From contig AP025062.1 in NCBI GenBank assembly GCA_036186865.1, positions 9,174,410 to 9,238,409 of the forward strand: 64,000 nt of DNA. Reading direction: 5' to 3'. The notes under the pieces were generated by a model. That model saw only the letters and a list, made by a program, of their open reading frames with translations. It was not told the origin of the DNA and searched no databases. The position numbers and the translations under genes were made by a program. The stretch is from Eustoma russellianum. Taxonomy: Eukaryota > Streptophyta > Magnoliopsida > Gentianales > Gentianaceae. This document shows, one piece after another, positions 11,071 through 21,581 of this stretch; the first letter of the stretch is position 1, and each line of letters starts with the position of its first letter.

Positions 11071-12487
11071 ATACACAAACCCTATTCAAGACTTGGATGA
11101 ACACCTTCTATGCAACACTTAGTTGCAACACCTCTACCACCTATTGATGTAGCCTTATAGAATTGGCTAATCAATTTTACAAATGAAGCTCAAGAGGCTT
11201 GTAGCTCAACAAATACAACAAGAACACCTTTGCTACAAAGAATGAAACAAGAACAACAACAAGAAGATGATAGATAGACAAATCAACAAATGCTTTCAAG
11301 TGAGCTTCAAGGGTGTTTCGTCTTTTCACCATTGCCTCCTATTTATAGTGTGAAGTGAGCCTTGGATATAAGAATGCACATGTGTCACCATCTTCATCAC
11401 CAAGTCCAAGTTGTCTTCACATCATTGGTTGGCCTTGTACACTTGGCAAAATGAGACAACATAATTGGTCCACCTTCGCATCAACATGTTGGCCGATTTT
11501 TTATACATTAATAGTCTTGATTATCCTTAGAAAAATAAAGATAATAAGAGAAGATAATACCACCAAAATGCCCTTAAATCCTTGCAAAAGAATAGGCATG
11601 TGAGTCTTTGACAATTCAAATCAAAAACAGCTCCAAAGATAGGCAAGTAGCCGTTGGCTACTAAGTCAATTTTTCAAGTTGGCAATTTTGCCAACTAGCT
11701 CCTTTTTGGTTGGTCCACTTGTCACCAACTCATAAAATGAATTACACATCATTTCCACCTTTTTATACACATTTGAAGGCTTGCATATATGTGTATCAAT
11801 TAAGATTTTTGAAGAAGAAATCACCAAATAATAATTGACAAATTATGTCAATGTGTAACACCAAAATTTCCAGTATTTCTTCTTGTATGTTCGTGATCAT
11901 TTGCACACCTTGAACACCTTTATATTCTCTGAAATATGATGATAAATATCCTCCAATAGCATACATAAAAAAGTCTTCAAGAAAGAAATAGAATGTGACG
12001 TCACAACTCGTCATATATCCCACTATAGTCAATAATATCATCATGTAAGAGAAATAATATAAAGCCACCATATAACCTTCAAAATAATCACAACTCAACT
12101 CCAGAATGATGATAAGAATATACTCAAGAGATTCTTTGAGTGAAAGTACCAAAAATACCCTCAGGGGTAAAATGGCCAAAATGCCTCTGGTGAGAGAAAC
12201 TGCAGAAATGATCCCGATGGTCAGCAATGAATATTATGACACTTTTGTATTGATAAATAAGATAAGAATATGTCCTTGAAGTATTTCCACCATACCATGT
12301 TCCTACAAAACTCAAAATAACAATTTTGCCCTTTTTGGTAAGTTTTAGAAACTTCCAAGACACATTAGTCACAATGTAGTTATAAACATCAAAAACACAT
12401 AATATTCACATAATGAACATGTATAAATCATGTACAAATGTAAACAACCACTTTATCACATTTTAGAAAAATATTTCTAAAAACCCT

Positions 12488-12740
12488 AGACATCGATCGA
12501 TCGAAGTACCTCAGCTCCAGAGATCGATGTCTCACAGTGAGTTTTAGAATTTGTCTCTGACCTAAATCGATCAATCGAAGTGAGGGTTCGATGTATACAT
12601 CGATCGATCGATGTGTCTCAGGTTTAGAGATCGATGTCTCACCGTAAGGTCTTGAACTTTCACTGCCTTACATAGATCAATCGATGTGAGATATCGAAGT
12701 ACATCAATCGATCAAAGTGAAACAACCTGAGAGATCGATG
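12488..12740 (-). repeat. Palindromic motif array in the CopB1 U3
   Basis: At least seven copies of motifs based on atcgatcgatcgatgt or its shorter form gagatcgatgtc are spaced by 20-40 bp. The long form is self-complementary. The array lies about 105-360 bp inside the LTR start as read by the element. Confidence 0.85.
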
Positions 12741-12846
12741 TCAACTTTTTCAACTTTTAATCACATATAACACTATGTATGACATTTTTATGCATTCACC
12801 TCTTAAAATCATGACTTTGAAAATTATCCAAACATATATCTCGACA

Positions 12847-12862
12847 TTCTCCCCCTTTTGGA
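12847..12862 (-). promoter_or_regulatory. Polypurine tract of CopB1
   Basis: On the minus strand it reads ccaaaagggggagaa directly before the 3' LTR (TGTCGAG...). It would prime plus-strand DNA synthesis. Similar tracts also occur at about 13083-13095 and 13189-13202. Confidence 0.8.
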
Positions 12863-13225
12863 TGATTTTCAAAATAACCTAACATGATTTTAATGTCACA
12901 ACCTTTTACCAATTGTTTATCATAAATCTACCAAGTTTAAACCAATTGAATTGTTTGAAAACCTCATCATTCACCAATCATTTCACCAAACCAACTGTTT
13001 TAAAAAGCAATTACCAACCAATTACTAATTGTTTTCAATCTCTCAATTCTCATGTATTCATGTGCTTTCCCTCAAATTATACTCTCCCCCTTAACCTATG
13101 CTTCAAAACTTTATACCAATTGAAACTCAACATATTATTCAACCAACCAAATCATGGCTTACCAACTAAAATCATGTTCTTATTCTATCTCCCCCTTTAT
13201 TTTGCAAATCATGCAAAAGATAGAA

Positions 13226-14160
13226 CTATGCAATGGTATCGTAAGTCATCATACCTAACTTGGCTCGTAAGTTTTCAAAATTGGCTTGATTAAGGGGTTT
13301 GGTGAAGATGTCAGCTATTTGATGATCAGTTCTTATATGGTTTATAACTATATCCTCATTTTGAACATGATCTCGAAGAAAGTGGTATCGCATCTCAATG
13401 TGTTTGGCCTTAGAATGTAGTACCGGATTCCGTGAAAGATTGATCGCACTTGTGCTATCGCAGAAAATTGGAATATTATTCATTTTCATGCCAAAATCAC
13501 TAAGTTGTTGTTTAAGCCAAAGTATTTGGGTAGTGCATAAGCTTAAGGCTATATACTCGGCTTCAGTGGTAGAAAGAGCTACACTAGCTTGCTTTTTAGA
13601 AAACCAAGAGATCAAGTTGGTTCCTATGAATTGACACGTATCGCTAGTGGATTTTCTATCTAACTTGAAACCACCATAATCAACATCACTATATGCGTAT
13701 AATTCTTAGTGTTTCATCATACCAAAGTCCTAAGTGGGGTGTGTGCTTAAAATATCTAAAGATCTTTTTCACAGCATTGTATTGAGATATCTTAGGACAA
13801 GATTGAAACCTAGCACACATACACACACTAAACATGATGCTAGGTCTTGATGCAATTAAATATAACAATGAGCCAATCATAGACCTATATAGTGTGTCAT
13901 CAAAAGGTTTACCATTTTCATCCTTATCTAGTTTGGTGCTAACACTCATAGAGGTAGGTGTTGGTTTCAACTCTTCAAATCCAAACTTCTTAATCATATC
14001 ATTGACATACTTATGTTGGCTAATGTGGATTCCTTGAGAGGTTTGTTTGATTTGTAGTCCTAAGAAATAATTCCACTCTCCTACCATTGACATTTCAAAT
14101 TCTGACTTCATACACTCTTCGAAGTCATTTACTAAGGTAGGGTTGGTTAAAAATTATATC
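13226..14160 (-). pseudogene. CopB1 reverse transcriptase C-terminal part and RNase H
   Basis: This follows the stop at 14173 and is split into two frames. The first part (from about 14160) contains the catalytic YVDD of reverse transcriptase (IYVDDIIF), then KSEFEMSMVGEWNYFLGLQI and IGSLLYLIASRP. The second frame (13615-13226) is RNase H with SWFSKKQASVALSTTEAEY, CDSTSAINLSRNP and HIEMRYHFLRD. The stop and frameshift prevent a single polyprotein. It ends about 380 bp before the LTR, with no additional gene between, unlike CopA elements. Confidence 0.85.
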
Positions 14161-14172
14161 ATCTACATATAT

Positions 14173-15894
14173 TTAAACTATTAATAAAACATTATCTTTT
14201 CTTCTTAGGAATAATGTATTTTCTATGGTTCCCCTTTGATAATTATTTGCTAAAAGAAAGTTTGCAAATCTATCATACCAAGCTCTTGGAGCTTGTTTTA
14301 AACCATATAGAGCTTTCTTAAGCTTGTAAACATGGTTAAGATTCTTTGGATCTTCAAATCCAGGGGGTTGTTTCACAAACACCTCTTCTTGGATGTATCC
14401 ATTCAAGAATGCACTCTTGACATCCATTTGGAAGAGTTTAATGTTGCTTAGACTTGCAATAGCAAGTAACAATCTAATTGCTTCTAGTCGTGCAACGGGT
14501 GCAAAGGTTTCTTCATAGTTTATTCCTTCTTGTTGATTATAACCTTGTGCGACTAGCCTAGCCGTATTTCCTGTAATATTTCCTTGTTCATCCATTTTAT
14601 TCCTAAAGACCCATTTGGTTCCTATTATAGACTTATTTTCAGGTTTAGGCACTAAATCCCACATGTTGTTCCTTGTGAATAGGTTCAATTCCTCATGCAT
14701 GACATCTATCCAAGATATATTACCTAAGGCTTCCTTTACATTCTTAGGTTCTAAGTGTGAGATTAAGCTATGTCCATCAAGCTGACTTATGTTTCTAAAT
14801 GTTCTAACCCCAACTCTTGGATCCCCAATGATTAATTCTTTAGGATGCCACCAATTCCTAAATTGACTAGGTTCACCCTCATCTTGTTCAAATGTTTCAT
14901 TAGTGTGAACATTGTCGTATACAATTGAATCATCTTGTAAGCTACTTGTATTATCTTCCAATTTCAAAATCTCTTCATTTATTTCATCAAAGGGTTTATA
15001 CATGTCTTGTTCAGGGGGAGTTGGTTCTAGATGTTCATGTACAGGCTCAAGTAATACATCATCATCATCGTCAAACATATTTTCAACATTATTTTCTTGT
15101 TTATGTTGAGTTTTATTACTTACTTCAAAGCATGCATTTTCATTGAATTTCACATGTATGGATTCAATTATTTTTCTAGATGCAGGATTATAACACCTAT
15201 ATGCTCTTGAATTAGTTGAATAACCTACAAATATGCATTCAATAGACTTTTGTTCAAACTTGTCTAGATTATCTTTAATGTTCAACACAAAACACTTACA
15301 TCCAATTACTCTAAGATAATCTATTTTAGGTTGTCTATTGTTTAACAATTCATAAGGTGTTTTATTTAATTTCTTTCTAATAGAAAGCCTATTTATTATA
15401 TAACATGCACAACTAACAGCTTCAGCCCATAAATATTTAGGTATTTTGTTTTCACATAACATTGTCCTTGCTATTTCTTGTATAGCTATAGTTTTACGTT
15501 CAACAACTCCATTGAGTTGTGGTGTTCTAGGTGGTGAGAATTCATGTTTAATTCCATGTAGTTCACAAAATTTGATTACATCTTTGTTGTTAAATTCTCC
15601 ACCTCTATCACTTCTAATTCTTTTAACATTTTCTTCGTTTATATTTTCAAGTTGCTTAATAAGAGTTTCGATTGCTAATAGAGCATTTTCTTTGTGTGTT
15701 AAGAACAATGTCCATGTGTAACGTGAGTAATCATCTACTATGACACACGCATAGTAGTGTCCACCTAGACTTCTTGTCCTACTTGGACCAAATAAGTCTA
15801 AATGAAGCAATTCTAGTACATGACTAGTACTCACTTCATGTTTCGGTTTTAATGTGTCTTTAATGTCTTTTCCTTTAATACATGTTTCACACAT
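14173..15894 (-). pseudogene. CopB1 integrase and reverse transcriptase (573 open codons)
   Basis: This is the longest open part of CopB1 pol. Near the N terminus are the zinc-binding remnant CETCIKGK and the integrase core with all three acidic residues in place: HLDLFGPSRT, RSDRGGEFNN and NGVVERK. After an acidic linker (residues about 260-380) comes reverse transcriptase, with [39 protein letters not shown] and [15 protein letters not shown]. The frame stops after NVLLIV, just before the YVDD box, which continues after a stop codon. It is a copia-order pol. Integrase inserts the cDNA and reverse transcriptase makes it. It is defective as a unit because of the stop. Confidence 0.9.
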
Positions 15895-16500
15895 TTAAAA
15901 ATTATCTAAGTCTAACTTAGGCATTCCTCTAATTAAATTCTTCTTAGATAATTTCTTAATGGTTGAAATTCCTATATGGCCTAATCTTTTATGCCATAAA
16001 TTCACATCTAAGTCATGTGATATTAACCACTTAACTTTAGCATCTAACATGTTATCTAAGGTAAGAGTATAAATGTTACCATCTCTATTTCTTTTTAAAA
16101 CAATTTCTCCTTTTTCATTTATTATATCACAAGAATTGGGAAGAAAAGAAACATTATATCCACAATCTATAAGTTGAGAAATACTTAATAAATTATAAGA
16201 AAGATTACTTACTAACAACACATTTCGTATTTGAAATGTGTTAGGGTTCCCAATTGTTCCTTTTCCAACAACTTGTCATTTGTTGTTGTCATTGAATGTT
16301 ACCTTTCCTCCATTCTTGATATGTTCCAACTCGAAGAATAGTTTGGGCATGCCCGTCATATGCCGTGAACATCCACTATCTAAAAACCATTTAGTTTTTA
16401 GATTCTTTGACTTCGCCTCCTTCTTGAATTCCTTGCGATTTTCCTACTATGGAGACAAAGTTTTAGGTACCCTTTATTTGGGTCCTTGAATTTTAGGAGC
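15895..16500 (-). pseudogene. CopB1 protease and pre-integrase zinc region
   Basis: Frame 16221-15895 contains LSISQLIDCGYNVSF, then NLWHKRLGHIGISTIKKL, the GAG_pre-integrase histidine signature. It ends one base before the integrase frame. Upstream (16500-16221) lies the damaged protease region, in other frames. An in-frame stop separates it from integrase. Confidence 0.8.
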
Positions 16501-16608
16501 ACCATACTTGTTTATATACTCTTTGGGTATCCAAACTTGGATGTACCTTTTTGGCATCTTTTTAGCATAGTTATAATTAGAAAAATAAGGAGAATTAGCA
16601 TATACATT

Positions 16609-17668
16609 TCATGAAGATGCATTGTTATACATGTTGTACCTTGGTTTATATGTACTTTGTTGGGGCCGATTTCGATAGCTTATGTAAGGCATATGATTTT
16701 GTTTCTTATATATGTATGTATGTTCATATGCATTTCTATACGACTTATATGAGTGTTGCCTATACTTAGGTTCATAATAAGTTGGATGCATTTTATTATG
16801 TCTAGTTGCATTTGTATACATGTAGCCATAATTTCTAGGTTGTCTAGATGCAAAGTTTTGCCTAGCTGCACGTTTATATGTGGGTACGTTTGTGGGTGCA
16901 TGTTGCATTTTTATCTTTGAATAAGTAGAAGGAGTAGAAGTAGATGTAGTAGGCAAAGTTGATTTTATTGTATTATATGGTATTTTTGTAATAGATGAGA
17001 CAAACTTAGTCTTTTTTTATCTACTTTGACATTTTCTTCTTGATATCCTAACCCAGTTTTATCATTTCCATATTTTTGAGATGATATAAGTGTATCTAAC
17101 ATATTTGCACCAGATTTAAATTGTTCTAACATTTTTTCTAAGGTAAGTTTGGAAGATTTAAGTTGTACTGTTTCATTTTCACAACTTTCTACCTTAGATT
17201 TCAATATGCTATTTCAGTTTTTAGTGTATGTTCATTTTTCCTATATGATTCAATTTTAATCTCTAAAGAATCAAGAGTATTAGTAGACTCTTTTTTAAAA
17301 GATTCTAATTGATCGGAAAACTCCAAGTTGGACGTCTTCAACTTGTCGTTTTCTTCAATTAGTTTCCTCTTTTCTTTAGATAGCCTCTTACAGTGAGCAT
17401 GCATTCTTAAAAATTCTTTATACATTTCATCAAATGTCATGTCACTATCAGAATCATCATCAGAAGAAGAGCTTACCTTGTTGGATACGAAGCATACTTG
17501 AGCTTCCTCAGTGTCGGATTCTGAGTCGGATGAGTCGCTCCATATGCTCACATTCATTGCTCGTTTGCCTTTCCTTGGCTTGGTCTCCTTTGCCTTTGAT
17601 TTTTGCGCCTCCTTTTCTTGTTTATTTTTACTATTATTATTGTTATTGCATTTTTCTTTGTCGGACAA
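16609..17668 (-). pseudogene. CopB1 gag C-terminal region, frameshifted
   Basis: Three successive frames (17668-17201, 17204-16965, 16956-16609) continue gag. They hold an acidic Ser/Asp stretch (SDSESDTEEAQVCFVSN), a predicted coiled coil rich in Lys, Glu and Leu with KMLEQFKSGANMLDTLISSQ, and a Tyr/Asn/His-rich tail. The same order occurs in CopB2 (59768-59200), so it is a family feature. The frameshifts are local damage. Confidence 0.8.
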
Positions 17669-18608
17669 TCATAAGAGATATGTCCTTTTTGACCGCATTC
17701 ATAACACTTTAACTCTTTATTATACCATTTGTTAGCGTTATTTTTCCTAGGTTGAGAAGAAAAAGAAGAAGAAGATCGCTGTCTATTTTTATTAGGACGT
17801 TTAAAAAAATTTCTAAGTTTTCTAGCTATCAATATCAAGTCATCGTCTAATTCAGTATCACTATTACAATCATCATTATTTGTATGTGATTCAGTTGATT
17901 TGAAAGCTATTGACTTACTAGATGATTTAGATGAATCGGGCTTTCGTTGGTTTAGTTTTACATCATATACTCTTAGTGAGCCTATAAATTCGTCCATTTT
18001 TGTGATCGAATTCATTTTTTCAATCGCTGTGACCTTTGTATCCCATTCAGCATGAAGGCTTCGCAACACCTTTTGCACCTTCTCGTTGTTGGTGAATGAT
18101 TTTCCTAAAGCTTCAAGGGCATTGAAAATATTAGTAATTCTCAAATCCATAGATGTTATGGATGCGTTCGGCAACATTTTGAAAGATTCTAATTCAGTCA
18201 TAAGCATGTTTATTTTTGATTCTTTTACACCGCTTGTACCTTCATGATTTAATACAAGTGATTTCCACATGTCGTGTGCGCTTGTGCAATTTGACACATA
18301 TCCTGCTTCAGAAGTTGTAAGTCCATTCAAAAGTAATTGCATAGCTTTACCATTCATGGACATTTTCTTTTTATCTTCCGATGACCATTCACTTTTATAT
18401 TTTTCAACATCTTGAGTGACTCCACTAACTTGTACAACTTTTATTAGAATGTACGGCCCATCTTCAACTATAGACCATAAATCAATGTCTATAGCCATTA
18501 AGAATAGCCTCATTCTAAGGTTCAATGAACAAAATTATTGCCATCAAAAAGAGGAGGACGTTGTGTGAATATACCTTCCAACTCACCTTTGTGAGAGACT
18601 ATGACCAT
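17640..18608 (-). pseudogene. CopB1 gag, UBN2 domain and CCHC zinc knuckle
   Basis: The family start codon is at 18608-18606 (MVIVSHKGELEG), as in CopB2. A lesion near 18530 removes bases in the FVHWKL segment, after which the frame stays open from 18525. The UBN2-type gag domain includes LLNGLTTSEAGYVSN and NMLMTELESFKMLPN. The knuckle CYECGQKGHISYDC lies at about 17706-17665 and binds RNA during packaging. A poly-Asn stretch follows. Gag forms the cytoplasmic virus-like particle of the retrotransposon. Confidence 0.85.
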
Positions 18609-18712
18609 TGTATGTACCTTTAATCTGAGATTAGCAGCCTACAAAGAGTTATGGTTTCTTGGCCTTGTGTTGTTTGTACGGTGTTGAATCTTGCTTCTTT
18701 GAGTGGTGTAGA

Positions 18713-18728
18713 CCTCGCTCTGAAACCA
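18713..18728 (-). promoter_or_regulatory. Primer-binding site of CopB1
   Basis: The minus strand reads attggtttcagagcga. The consensus initiator tRNA-Met site is tggtatcagagc, so one A is changed to T. It lies directly next to the 5' LTR. Confidence 0.8.
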
Positions 18729-18730
18729 AT

Positions 18731-19048
18731 CGTTGGAACGTACACCTGCAATAAACACCACTAGAGGGGGGTGAATAGTGGTTAGCGGAAATTACACTAT
18801 TACCCTTAATTAAAAACCCCTTTGAAAACAGAATCTGAGACTACCTCAGATTCAGAACCCGTTTTTGAAAAATCCAAAAATCCTTGTACGCAACTCCAAA
18901 AATTATGAAAATTTCCAGATCTCAACTTCAAGGTGTTAACAAGACTCTGTCCAAAATCAGACAAAAATAAGATCGTTTAACCCTTCAAACAAATAAAAAG
19001 ATTCATATGGTGAATCTAGACAGAATTGGACAGAATGTTGCTGAAATT
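18731..19048 (-). repeat. CopB1 5' LTR remnant
   Basis: 318 bp starting cgttggaacgtacacctg (usually tgttgg). It ends abruptly at 19048 where CopC2 LTR sequence begins. The missing 2.3 kb or so is not elsewhere in the window. Confidence 0.85.
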
Positions 19049-19922
19049 GCACATGTAATATCTATCATATCACACATAATATACATAAAGCAAAGTGTAT
19101 ATCTAGTTCAAATGGCTGAGGTGAAAACACCCATCTGTAGTAGTGAAGATTGAATTTGAATTCTCCACAAATTTAGCCTAAATTGTGGGTGATTTGTGTG
19201 TGCCGACATGGAATGATCTAGTGGCTGTTTGTAACATGTGAGTCACGATATGTTTGGCCATTTTTGAAGTATATGGGCTGGCCATCTTTATATGACAAGC
19301 ATGTGGCATGTAGGTGAAGTTTTGGTAGTCACCCGATACAATAAATTTCGGTTTATGACCTTGTAACATGTCGTTATAATTTTGACGTCACCATGACTTA
19401 TATCATATGATATAAGACCTGAATATACTCTTAAATATGAGGTGTATATAGTGGTGTGACGTCGACGTATGTTTGTAATATATGTAACGTGTCGGTGGTA
19501 TGTCTATATATATGTGTATTGTGCCTTTTAAAAAAATATGAATATATATATCAAATATATGAAATGGCGTGTAAATGCATATGGGAAGAATACTTTTCAT
19601 TTCTAAATTTGTTGCCATATAGCTTCCACCAAATGTGTCTCCATTTAATGAACTAGTTAGTTCATTAACTTAAGCACTCCACTTAATGAACTAGTTTACT
19701 TCATTCAGCGTGGCACCTTAAAATTGTACAAAGACAACAAATGTTTGCCATATGATGTAAGCTTTAATGCTTCATGGCTTGTTAGTACGACAACACTATA
19801 TATATGCATATGAAGCATGTATATCACATAAACGTGTCAAGTAATAATTTATTTATGCATTTCGTAAACTCGCAGCATTTAAATCATGTATTTGTAGATC
19901 ATTCAAACACTTTTCCTCAATA
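19049..19922 (-). repeat. CopC2 3' LTR (truncated)
   Basis: It retains the first 874 bp or so of the LTR as read by the element. It ends at 19922 with caata (normally caaca) beside a polypurine tract (19923-19937). The palindromic word taatgaactagttagttcatta (22 bp region about 19647-19672) also occurs in the other CopC LTRs. Confidence 0.85.
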
Positions 19923-20130
19923 ATATCCCCCTTTTGATGATTTACAAAATAACATTAGTTCACGATTTAAATATTATCGCCTCCCTCCAATTATGCACAA
20001 ATTTGAATTTTGAATTTTATATCATCGTGTGCTCCCCCTTAAATAATACTTTTCTCTCCCCCTTTATTTTGTAAATGTCATCAAAAGTACAAGTAAAAAT
20101 GGAAAGAAATAGCAGTTTATAGTATATCAT
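19923..20130 (-). other. CopC2 3' non-coding region with repeated polypurine tracts
   Basis: Three pyrimidine-rich blocks on the plus strand (atatccccctttt at 19923, tgctcccccttaa at 20031, tctccccctttatttt at 20056) are polypurine tracts for the minus-strand element. About 4 kb of pol expected between here and gag is missing. Confidence 0.7.
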
Positions 20131-21254
20131 AAATCATGCATTTCAAGTGCGTTCTTAAGGGTTATTGATTTAACCCTTTGCAAATGTCCTTTTGGTACCC
20201 AAACTTGGGTGATTTTCCTCGGTCTTACAAAAGGTGAGAAAAGAGATGAAGAAGCGATATAATAAGCGTTATGTGCAAATCCATTTGGCCTATGGCCGAG
20301 AATGCCATCATGCTCATGATAAGATTTTTGTTTTTGATATGCATTTGTGTTAGTGTGCATAGTGTGTGATCTAAATGCATTTGTGTTGTATGATCATCGC
20401 GTACGCATCAATGATTTCCTTTCATATCTATATGGCATGTGATTATATTTTGTCTTTAAGTGGTTTTCTCATTATCTTTCTTAATCTTTTAGCCAACGTG
20501 ATTAGATCTTCATCATCGGAATCCGTGTCAGTATCGTATACGCAATCATAAGAGGTAGAGACGTATTCATTTGATTTAAACGCTATAGCCTTATTTTGTT
20601 TAGAAGTAGATTCAGTTGTTCTTAGAGTGAGTTTGTTTTCATATACCTTTAATGATCCGATTAATTCCTCCATCTTTATTGATTTAGTTTCCTTACTTTC
20701 TTCGATTGCAGTGACTTTTGAATCCCATTCGGATGGGAGAATTCTTATCACTTTTTGCACCTTCTCCTTCAAAGAAAGTACCTTTCCAAGAGACTCAAGA
20801 GAATTGTAAATGTTAGTCAATCTTAGATCCATATCAACAATAGATTCATTCGGTAATAACTTGAAGGATTCAAGAGTAGACATTATCATGTTTAACTTAG
20901 ACTCTTTAACTTGGCTAGTACCTTCATGTTTCATTTCAAGAATTTTCCACATTTCTTGGACACCAGAGCAATTTGACACATAACTTGATTCACTTTTACT
21001 CAAACCTTTTAAAAGAAGTTGCAAGGCTCTATAATCATACTTAATTTCTTTTTGTCATCACTAGTATATTCTTGTTTCAGTTTTACGACTTCTAGTGTGA
21101 CACCATCAACCGTAGATAACTTAGAAGGAATAAAAAGACCATCTTCTATATTGGACCACAAGTCTATATCAATAGCTATAAAGAAAAGTTTCATTCTAAG
21201 TTTCCATTGTATAAAAGACTCACCGTCGAAAAGAGGAGGCCTTACGCTTGACAT
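20127..21254 (-). pseudogene. CopC2 gag
   Basis: Frames 21254-21009 and 21024-20443 hold the UBN2-type gag: MSSVRPPLFDGESF, FIAIDIDLWSNIEDG, LLKGLSKSESSYVSN and LTNIYNSLESLGK. A frameshift near 21015 separates the two. The zinc knuckle is lost, and 20360-20127 is a distal gag piece with FSPFVRPRKITQVWVPKG, also present in CopC1 at 29842-29890. There is no protease, integrase or reverse transcriptase. Confidence 0.85.
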
Positions 21255-21345
21255 TCCTTCTGGCTCGGTTTTGTAACTGTGGATGCCATATCAAAAAGAT
21301 CATTGGATCTTCTTCTAGTGAGTGTGCCTATGCTCTGATACAACT

Positions 21346-21581
21346 TTTAGAACCTTTATAGCACTACTAGAAGGGGGGTTGAATAGTGGATGCAGAAAAA
21401 TTGGTTTTTAAAAACTTTTGGACCAAAAAACCTCACTTCTGAAAACAGTTTCTGTTTTCAGATCCTGATTTGAAATATTTAAAAGACCTAGACCTATAAA
21501 AATGATGAAATTTGGTGAGAATGTACTCTCAGATGTTATAAGAGACTCACGAAAATTTCAAATTAAAACTCCACTCCTAAC
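21346..21581 (-). repeat. CopC2 5' LTR, part 1
   Basis: It lies next to a mutated primer-binding site (gctctgatacaact, about 21332-21345). It starts tttagaacctttatagcac, equivalent to tgtaagacctgtatagcac in CopC1, and is interrupted by CopB3 at 21582. Confidence 0.85.

Larger units (their letters stand above)
8557..12846 (-). repeat. CopB1 3' LTR, interrupted by a Pack-MULE
   Basis: It starts (plus strand) tgttggaccgtgcacctg and ends tatatctcgaca, giving the TG...CA ends. It is homologous to LTRs at 54264-56954, 61230-63914 and 21582-23459. The segment 9378-11070 is foreign. The element-side U3 (12488-12740) carries a palindromic motif array. Confidence 0.9.
8557..19048 (-). mobile_element. 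CopB1: copia retrotransposon on the minus strand
   Basis: The 3' LTR is 8557-12846 (including a Pack-MULE), the internal region is 12847-18730, and only the last 318 bp of the 5' LTR remain (18731-19048). Excluding the Pack-MULE the 3' LTR is about 2.59 kb, close to the 2.69 kb LTRs of CopB2. It was inserted after catgt in the CopA1 LTR. Its outer 5' LTR end and matching target duplication were lost at the 19048/19049 junction. Gene order on the minus strand is gag, protease, integrase, reverse transcriptase, RNase H, typical of copia. The coding region has several frameshifts. Confidence 0.9.

Noticed and set aside
13398..13634. Open frames on the plus strand across CopB1 pol and similar antisense frames elsewhere
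   Set aside because: They mirror the real minus-strand pol frames and have no family resemblance.
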